DNA from: Candidatus Atribacter alterifermentans
GTDB lineage: Bacteria; Atribacterota; Atribacteria; Atribacterales; Atribacteraceae
Assembly: GCA_012517635.1 (NCBI GenBank)
Contig: JAAYUP010000119.1
Coordinates: 1-9,766, forward strand
Reading direction: 5' to 3'
Length of the DNA stretch: 9,766 nt
The translations under genes and the position numbers were made by a program. Numbering within the stretch: position 1 is the stretch's first letter; the number at the start of each line of letters is the position of its first letter. Shown piece by piece: positions 5,084 to 9,766 of the stretch. The notes under the pieces were generated by a model. The model was not told the DNA's origin, made no database searches, and worked only from the letters and a program-made list of their open reading frames with translations.

Positions 5084-6586
5084 TCAAATTTTATTTCGAT
5101 AATGAGAAGCTAAGAAAAGAGGAAGCTTTTCATACTCTTCATATAACTTTTGATAATGGGGCCAATTTTCAGAAGGTTCCCATACTCGAGTGGATATTTC
5201 AACCATTTTTTTCGCTTCTTCTAAGGATCGAACTATACCGGAACCGACCATAGCAAATAGGGCTGCTCCTAAGACTGTCCCTTCTTCACAGGAAGTCGTA
5301 ATAACCGGTAGCCCCAAAACATCCGATCGTATTTGATTCCATAGGTCGTTTTTTGAACCTCCCCCAACCACCCTTACTGCCGTTGGCTCAAAGTTAAAGG
5401 TTTCATAAAGTGCCTTTACCGCTTGCTTAAGTTGAAAGGATAATCCTTCCAGAGCAGCACGATACACCTGTGAACGATCGGTAGTTAATCCTAATCCTAA
5501 AATCGTTCCCTGGGTATCATAAGGTTTATTCGGACCGGAAGGCATAAAGGAGGGAATCACGATAACTCCCCCACTCCCAGGCTCAATCTCCCTGGCAGCA
5601 TCAATCATCAGTGAATAGATGTCCGATCGATCTTTAATATCAGCAAAAAAATTCCGCCGAATCCACTCCACCACACCACCTGCCATCATCAGCATTTGAG
5701 GATTCCAAAGACCATCAACAGCATCAAATTCGGTCATAATGCCAGTTTCAAAGGCCCTTTCTGAGTCATGATATTCTGGAATCCGTATAGCGGCAATTTC
5801 CCAGGTTCCAGAACTCAAAACCATCTCACTTTGGTCAGCCATTGACCCAATTAAAGCAAATTGAGTATCATGACCCGCAGCTATAACTGGAGTTCCAATG
5901 GGAATCCCGGTTTCTGAATGGACTTTTGCTGTTACTTGACCGATCATCCCCCCACTTGGAAAAAATGGTGGGAAAAATGTTTCATCTAATCCAACCAATG
6001 ACAATAAACGCTCTGACCATTTTTTAGTACGGATGTCAATCATCATGGTTGTTGAAGCCGAGGGATAATCAAAAGACATTTCTCCGCAGAGCTTATAGCT
6101 TAGCAATCCCGGCATCATCATATAGGTATCAGCTTCATCTAATGCTTCTGGAGCGTTTTCCCTCATCCATAATAATTTGATAATGGTATTAAAGGGTATG
6201 ATCTGATAACCGGTGAGTCGGAAAATCTCCCGTGGAGATATTAAGGTTGCAATCTTTTTAGCCCATCCAGTTGTTCGGGAACATTGCCAAGATATAACCG
6301 GATAAGTCAATGTTCCATCCTTTTTTACCGTGGTTCCATCAGCTCCAAAGGTGGTAACAGTGACTGCTGCTACCTTTCCATCAATTTGAGACCTCACCTT
6401 TGGAATAACTTGCAAAAACTTATTCCATATTTCATCTAAATCCCAAACGAGACATTCTTCACATCCACTTTGCAACCGGGGAACATTGGGTAAGGACGAG
6501 ATTGCCAATATCTCTCCCCTCATTCCAACTGCAACTACCCGAAGCGTTGTTGCGCCACAATCAAGTACTAAAATATACTGATTCAC
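5084..6586 (-). CDS. fucK: L-fuculokinase-like FGGY-family carbohydrate kinase
   Basis: 500-residue cytoplasmic sugar kinase, predicted to phosphorylate L-fuculose to L-fuculose 1-phosphate. Domain I begins LVLDCGATTLRVVAV (phosphate loop, 7-20) and includes VTTFGADG (77-84), SWQCSRT and FNTIIKLLWMRENAPEAL. The hinge carries AGHDTQFALIGS with the likely catalytic base Asp240, then VLSSGTWEI; domain II has VVGGGSKNDLWNQI (407-420). The AGHDTQFAL and LSSGTWEI stretches resemble my memory of E. coli FucK more than rhamnulokinase or xylulokinase, and the length is right. Start GTG is preceded by GGAGG at seven bases. Stop is TGA. No fucose isomerase, aldolase or permease gene lies in the window, so the substrate remains an inference from the family; a related deoxy-sugar is possible. 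Confidence 0.85.
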   Translation of the reverse strand: MNQYILVLDCGATTLRVVAVGMRGEILAISSLPNVPRLQSGCEECLVWDLDEIWNKFLQVIPKVRSQIDGKVAAVTVTTFGADGTTVKKDGTLTYPVISWQCSRTTGWAKKIATLISPREIFRLTGYQIIPFNTIIKLLWMRENAPEALDEADTYMMMPGLLSYKLCGEMSFDYPSASTTMMIDIRTKKWSERLLSLVGLDETFFPPFFPSGGMIGQVTAKVHSETGIPIGTPVIAAGHDTQFALIGSMADQSEMVLSSGTWEIAAIRIPEYHDSERAFETGIMTEFDAVDGLWNPQMLMMAGGVVEWIRRNFFADIKDRSDIYSLMIDAAREIEPGSGGVIVIPSFMPSGPNKPYDTQGTILGLGLTTDRSQVYRAALEGLSFQLKQAVKALYETFNFEPTAVRVVGGGSKNDLWNQIRSDVLGLPVITTSCEEGTVLGAALFAMVGSGIVRSLEEAKKMVEISTRVWEPSENWPHYQKLYEEYEKLPLFLASHYRNKI

Positions 6587-6623
6587 TGCTTTCCCTCCGA
6601 TTTAATTTATATTTCAGCTTGAT

Positions 6624-6652
6624 GGGAAAATACTTTCTTTGGAAAGTTTCCC
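6624..6652. promoter_or_regulatory. Palindromic element upstream of fucK (candidate operator or leader hairpin)
   Basis: Nested inverted repeat: outer GGGAA / TTCCC (6624-6628, 6648-6652) and inner ACTTTC-TTTG-GAAAGT (6632-6647), with a three-base bulge (AAT) on one side. It lies 38 to 66 bases before the fucK GTG and between that gene and TATAATATAAT (6717-6727, minus strand), which is a possible -10 region although I see no good -35. The position fits an operator over the early transcribed region or an mRNA hairpin. Confidence 0.4.
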
Positions 6653-6826
6653 TATCCTCTTGGGGAGATTCTTTATAAAAAACTATCTGATGGAATTACT
6701 CACATCCTTTCTCTCCATTATATTATAGTGAAAATAAAGAATTTTCTTATTATAAAATTTTTCTCTTTTTAAAAAAAGGTGCTATTTTCTTTTCATTCAT
6801 CCAAAGTAAATAGAGGAGGAAAGATA

Positions 6827-7078
6827 ATGAACAAGTCAACTATGCAAATTCGTGGTTTAATTGCCTTGGGAATGCTTATTCTCATTTTTATTATGATTAT
6901 TACCGGTATCATTCTTTGGTTAGCTATACTAGGGGTTATGAATCATCCAGGGTTATGGAATGCTGCTTCCCAGATCCACCCTGTGGTTGGAATGATTATG
7001 TTTATCTTAGGAATGGTTCATTTTAAAACTAATAAAAAGATGTTTTTGAATGACTTAAAACAATTGAAAAGAAAATAG
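6827..7078 (+). CDS. Small membrane protein, resembling DUF4405 / cytochrome b-like fragments
   Basis: 83 residues. The ATG at 6827 is chosen over an upstream TTG in the same frame (6779) because AGGAGG lies seven bases before it. Two predicted membrane helices: about 11-36 (LIALGMLILIFIMIITGIILWL) and about 49-66 (QIHPVVGMIMFILGMVHF), followed by a basic tail (KTNKKMFLNDLKQLKRK). His51 and His65 lie on the second helix 14 residues apart, a spacing seen in haem-binding helices of b-type cytochromes; with His40 they are the only histidines. This resembles the GxxLWxx...IHxxxGxxxxxxxxxHxxxN pattern that I associate with DUF4405 proteins. Haem binding is an inference. It is divergent from fucK, with no partner genes and no clear terminator. 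Stop is TAG. Confidence 0.8.
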   Translation: MNKSTMQIRGLIALGMLILIFIMIITGIILWLAILGVMNHPGLWNAASQIHPVVGMIMFILGMVHFKTNKKMFLNDLKQLKRK

Positions 7079-7334
7079 TTATAAATTGGAAGGCTCTTAT
7101 GAAATGTCAAAGTACCAAGTAAAGATGAAAACACCTATCGAAAACCGTCATTGAGAGAAATTAGAGTTTTTTTCTTGAGGCGAGATATTCAAGATACGGG
7201 TGAAACCTAAGATTCAGATCCAGGTTTGGTTTTTTAAAACGAGCTTGGAAGAGATTTGTAGGTTTCCCTAACCTTAATTCGCTCCCACCAGGGGAGAGGC
7301 AAAAAATGTGTCGATTTCATTCAGAAAGCATTTC

Positions 7335-7480
7335 AAAAAAGAATTAAAAGATGAGATCCTCACGCCCTCAAAAAGCGAGAGCTCAGGATGACGCCTGCGG
7401 TGTCAGATGAGATCCTCACGGCTTCGCTTTTCGAAGCCGTGAGGATGGGGCCGCTCTTGGTTTCAGATGAAATCCACCCG
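7335..7480 (+). repeat. Module D cluster: three degenerate tandem units
   Basis: The word AGATGA(G/A)ATCC starts units at 7349, 7405 and 7465 (steps of 56 and 60 bases). Unit 1 (7349-7395) matches the reverse complement of 4037-4083 at 45 of 47 positions by eye. Unit 2 has the same outer sequence but a different, perfectly self-complementary centre. Unit 3 is decayed (AGATGAAATCCACCCGCGGG). The upstream word AAAAAAGAATTAAA (7335-7348) is also shared with the other locus. Confidence 0.78.
7412..7446. repeat. Perfect 15-bp hairpin within module D unit 2
   Basis: ATCCTCACGGCTTCG (7412-7426), loop CTTTT, CGAAGCCGTGAGGAT (7432-7446), with no mismatch. It could stop transcripts arriving from either convergent gene, but neither side has a U-run, so I annotate it as a repeat hairpin and not as a terminator. 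Confidence 0.85.
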
Positions 7481-7540
7481 CGGGAAAATCTCCCACACCG
7501 GATAACACCATTTTTCATTCATTACCCATTATTGAATTGG

Positions 7541-9232
7541 CTAATTTGAAATAATTGAGCTTCTCATTGGCGAGGAACGTTTGGTAGAACTCATATGATT
7601 AATCAGATATTCTTCAACAAACTTAGGTTTCTTTTCCTGAAATAATTGTAATGCTTTCTGGGAAAGCTCGACATTGGCATAGTCTTCTCGTAATCGAATA
7701 TTCCCAATCTCTTGACGGCTTATTCCTAAAATTCGACAAAGGGTTCCTAGCAGTTTACCTACCTCCCATCCGTTGGTCGTACCTGTTGAAAGACGAATGG
7801 TGCCTCCCTTGGAAAAAGCCGAATGGCCTTTCTTTTCCTGATTTTTTCTCTGAAAGTTTTTTCTATCTTGAAGAAAACGAGATTTTCTTTCTCGCTCGAT
7901 TGGTTTATCTCCCTCGAGAAACAACTTTAAAGAATAGCCCAGATTATTTCCCTTACTATTCCACTGTAAAAGCTTTGCTACCAAATCAACCGGTTCTTCT
8001 TTGGCTATCAGTTTCTCCGCCCATTGCTGAATATGAGGTTCTATCGCCATATTCCTATCGGTGAGTTTGTACTCAATCCGTTGCTGATTTTTCAGTTGGA
8101 TATCTGCCTGATCGGGAAGCGGCTTCCATTCTACTTTAAGCGAGCTTCTTGAAAACATATGACGAAAATGGGATGCTTCGCGATTGGAAAGCAAAGCGAT
8201 GCTTAATCCCGAACGACCCGCTCTCCCAGTCCGTCCACTTCGATGAACATAATTATTCAAGTCTCCGGGGAGTCCCAGCTGAATAACATGACTTACCATA
8301 TCGATATCTAAACCTCTAGCAGCAACGTCGGTTGCCACTAAACAGGTCGTTATTCCGGTTCGAAATGAATTGAGAGAAGAATTTCTTTCCCTTTGGGTCA
8401 TTTCTCCATGCAAAGCATTTGCTGAAAACCCGGCTTCAGTTAAAAAAGCAGCACATTCAATGGTTTCTTGGCGAGTCGAACAGAAGATTAATGCTTTTTC
8501 TGGTGCTTCCCAAAGCAATACATTCACTAGACTTTCTAAGCGATGATGAAAGGGAATAAGATAAACCCGATGCTTAATATCTTGATGAGCAGTAAGGTCT
8601 TGATCTAACGAGATCCACTTGGGATGAGTCAGATAATTTTTTGAGAGTTCACGAACCTGTTTCGGCATGGTTGCTGAGAATAACCAGATTCGGTCAACTT
8701 TTTCATGTGATTCAAAAATTGCTTCCAACTCTTCGCGAAATCCTAAATCTAACATATGGTCGCCTTCATCAAGAACAATGGTCTGGATTTCTTCAGTACG
8801 ATAGTGACCTCTCCGAATATGGTCTAAAACTCGTCCAGGTGTTCCAACTACCAAAGCGGGTCCAGTTAATAATTCTCGGCGTTGATTTTCGATATCCATT
8901 CCACCAACCAAAGTTGCTACCTTTATATTCATCTCACTCCCTAACCATTTTAGTTCCTGAGCTGTTTGAATGGCTAATTCTCGTGTTGGAGATAAAACTA
9001 AAATCACTGGCTGGGTTGGAATCATTTCAATGGTATTGAGGAGAGGAATTCCGAAAGCCAAGGTTTTTCCTGATCCGGTTTTTGCTTGAACAATGAGATC
9101 TTCGTCCATAATATTGGTTTCATTCATCACTTGAATCTGAACCGGACTCGGATTATCGAATTTTTTCTTCTTTAAAGCACAAAGAATTTCTTGACGAATT
9201 GGAAATTGTTGAAAAGTTATTTTTTCGGTCAA
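7541..9232 (-). CDS. DEAD-box ATP-dependent RNA helicase with DbpA-type RNA-binding domain
   Basis: 563-residue cytoplasmic RNA helicase, probably acting on structured RNA or ribosome assembly. Motifs in order: Q-motif FDNPSPVQ (25-32), motif I AKTGSGKT (50-57), PTREL (82-86), TPGR (131-134), motif II DEGD (155-158, instead of DEAD), SAT (186-188), LIFCSTR (248-254), ATDVAARGLDID (300-311) and HRSGRTGRAGR (330-340). A basic linker (about 446-469) leads to a DbpA-like RNA-binding domain (about 478-537: TIRLSTGTTNGWEVGKLLG...ISRQEIGNIRLREDYANVEL). The start chosen is TTG at 9232 with GGAGG seven bases upstream; the open frame continues 37 codons further, but that extension lacks a ribosome site and has no helicase features. 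It is not assigned to csdA, dbpA or cshA specifically. It is monocistronic; stop is TAG. Confidence 0.93.
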   Translation of the reverse strand: MTEKITFQQFPIRQEILCALKKKKFDNPSPVQIQVMNETNIMDEDLIVQAKTGSGKTLAFGIPLLNTIEMIPTQPVILVLSPTRELAIQTAQELKWLGSEMNIKVATLVGGMDIENQRRELLTGPALVVGTPGRVLDHIRRGHYRTEEIQTIVLDEGDHMLDLGFREELEAIFESHEKVDRIWLFSATMPKQVRELSKNYLTHPKWISLDQDLTAHQDIKHRVYLIPFHHRLESLVNVLLWEAPEKALIFCSTRQETIECAAFLTEAGFSANALHGEMTQRERNSSLNSFRTGITTCLVATDVAARGLDIDMVSHVIQLGLPGDLNNYVHRSGRTGRAGRSGLSIALLSNREASHFRHMFSRSSLKVEWKPLPDQADIQLKNQQRIEYKLTDRNMAIEPHIQQWAEKLIAKEEPVDLVAKLLQWNSKGNNLGYSLKLFLEGDKPIERERKSRFLQDRKNFQRKNQEKKGHSAFSKGGTIRLSTGTTNGWEVGKLLGTLCRILGISRQEIGNIRLREDYANVELSQKALQLFQEKKPKFVEEYLINHMSSTKRSSPMRSSIISN

Positions 9233-9498
9233 AGGATTGACCTCCTTTTTTAAAATCGAAAAGATCGCGATCAAAACCACCCATTGACATTTTCTCCGCT
9301 GAGATTCGATCCATCGATTTGAGGAGGTACACCCATTGGACATGAAATGCCACCATTATTCCCAAAATGGAATGGACATTCTGTTTGAAATAACGATCCA
9401 TTCGTTCTTTATTGAGATTCAAAAAAGGGAACTTGACAGAAGAACTGGAAGTTAAAAGCCGGTCACTTCATCAAAATCTTCATGATTCTCGAGGGAAC
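9233..9498 (-). other. Long 5' leader of the DEAD-box helicase gene
   Basis: About 265 bases separate the candidate -10 box from the TTG start. A reading frame through it (9153-9422) is unconvincing as a gene: it lacks a ribosome site and overlaps the helicase start out of frame. Small inverted repeats are visible (AACGA-TCCAT-TCGTT near 9391-9405; CCATT/AATGG near 9350-9372), but no known riboswitch was recognised. Confidence 0.45.
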
Positions 9499-9504
9499 AT
9501 TATA
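9499..9504 (-). promoter_or_regulatory. Candidate -10 box for the helicase transcript
   Basis: A perfect TATAAT on the minus strand. The -35 region is weak (ATTCAT at 17 bases, or TTCATT at 16). It is the best promoter-like site in the gap, but support is moderate only. Confidence 0.45.
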
Positions 9505-9649
9505 ACAGATACTACAAAAAATGAATATCTTTTTTATTCCTTTTAAGAAAAATTCGCTATTCTAGTCTGCTTTTTCATTTTGAAGAGAAAGCTTTGACTG
9601 AATAGAAACTCACGCCAATTTCGTAACACCAGATGGATATGAAAAACAA

Positions 9650-9696
9650 GATTCGATATGCCATGGCAGGTCACTCCATGAATCGGGTGCAATAAA
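9650..9696 (+). repeat. Module C, copy 2
   Basis: 47 bases beginning GATTCGATATGCCATGG and ending AATAAA, 39 of 47 positions equal to the reverse complement of 4152-4198 by eye. It runs directly into the palindrome 9684-9747 and module B copy 2. The rest of 9505-9649 holds no gene that I can see. Confidence 0.8.
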
Positions 9697-9747
9697 TTGC
9701 GCCCCTACATTTTAAATATTTTGTAGGGGCTTGATTTATCATGCCCG
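9684..9747. repeat. REP-like imperfect palindrome
   Basis: Two 25-base arms, one ending GCCCCTAC (9701-9708) and the other beginning GTAGGGGC (9723-9730), pair perfectly over the inner eight bases and at about 18 of 25 positions overall (including ATAAAT/ATTTAT and the outer CGGG/CCCG). The 14-base centre is pure A/T. This arrangement resembles the short palindromes mobilised by REP-associated tyrosine transposases (RAYT); no such transposase gene is in the window. Confidence 0.7.
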
Positions 9748-9760
9748 TGTATTTTCAGGA
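9723..9760 (+). repeat. Module B, copy 2, followed by GGATAGACC at the window end
   Basis: Matches the reverse complement of 3982-4019 at 35 of 38 positions by eye. It ends TTTTCAGGA, running into GGATAGACC (9758-9766), the same nine bases that begin module A at 30-38, so another module A copy may continue outside the window. Confidence 0.82.
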
Positions 9761-9766
9761 TAGACC

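Larger units (their letters stand above)
7079..7540. other. Intergenic region between convergent genes, repeat-bearing right half
   Basis: 462 bases without a convincing gene. The left part (7079-7334) shows no ORF with a ribosome site, no tRNA and no clear terminator; it has a T-run at 7170-7176 without a good stem. The right part carries the module D cluster (7335-7480) and a short GGGA/TCCC hairpin near 7482-7494. Confidence 0.6.

Noticed and set aside
7335..7480. CRISPR-like array from the three spaced AGATGAGATCC units
   Set aside because: Only three units, the last decayed; the 'spacers' are related hairpins, not unique sequences, and no cas genes are present.
7651..9039. Plus-strand frames of 137 and 132 codons within the helicase gene
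   Set aside because: Antisense to a helicase with all motifs; no ribosome sites.
9233..9343. 37-codon N-terminal extension of the helicase
   Set aside because: No ribosome site before the upstream ATG, and the extension does not resemble helicase sequence; the internal TTG at 9232 has a strong GGAGG at the right distance.
9153..9422. Minus-strand 89-codon frame overlapping the helicase start
   Set aside because: No ribosome site, no recognisable domain, overlaps the helicase N-terminus out of frame; more likely leader sequence. A conserved leader peptide is not strictly excluded.
1..9766. Stop-codon reassignment explaining the TAA in the binding-protein gene
   Set aside because: TAA ends the ATPase, ogt and ribU genes at sensible family lengths, and TAG and TGA also end genes here.

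Overview
The window (about 40% GC by eye) carries eight protein-coding loci, two well-defined RNA switches and a set of dispersed non-coding repeats. T-box and FMN-riboswitch control, strong AGGAGG-type ribosome sites and frequent TTG/GTG starts (five of eight genes) suggest a Bacillota-like or other deep-branching low-GC anaerobe; Atribacterota is one possibility, but no phylogenetic marker settles it. No transposase, phage gene, CRISPR array, tRNA or rRNA was recognised.

Layout. (1) 214-3353, minus strand: a T-box-controlled ABC uptake operon, in the order promoter, T-box leader with terminator, periplasmic substrate-binding protein (interrupted by one in-frame TAA), permease, ATPase. Protein family, gene order and a candidate TGG specifier codon fit a TrpXYZ-type tryptophan importer. 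(2) 3444-3968, plus strand: a methylated-DNA-protein cysteine methyltransferase (ogt), divergent from the transporter. (3) 4246-5078, minus strand: an FMN riboswitch with terminator and the riboflavin ECF S component RibU. (4) 5084-6586, minus strand: an L-fuculokinase-like FGGY kinase without other fucose genes. (5) 6827-7078, plus strand: an 83-residue membrane protein resembling the DUF4405 group. (6) 7541-9232, minus strand: a DEAD-box RNA helicase with a C-terminal DbpA-like RNA-binding domain, a DEGD motif II and a long leader.

The gaps at 1-213, 3969-4245, 7079-7540 and 9600-9766 hold related short palindromic or repeated modules (called A, B, C and D here), two of the gaps lying between convergent genes. 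Modules C and B lie nearly adjacent at the right end of the window, but are separated by about 130 bases including module D in the 3969-4245 gap, as expected of a layered or nested set of small mobile or REP-like elements.

Functionally, two loci import compounds that the cell would otherwise have to make (probably tryptophan, and riboflavin), and each is gated by its own transcription-attenuating RNA. The rest are stand-alone housekeeping functions: alkylation repair, sugar phosphorylation and RNA remodelling. I found no clear undescribed multi-gene system. The items most worth a second look are the interrupted binding protein under an intact T-box, and the modular repeats.
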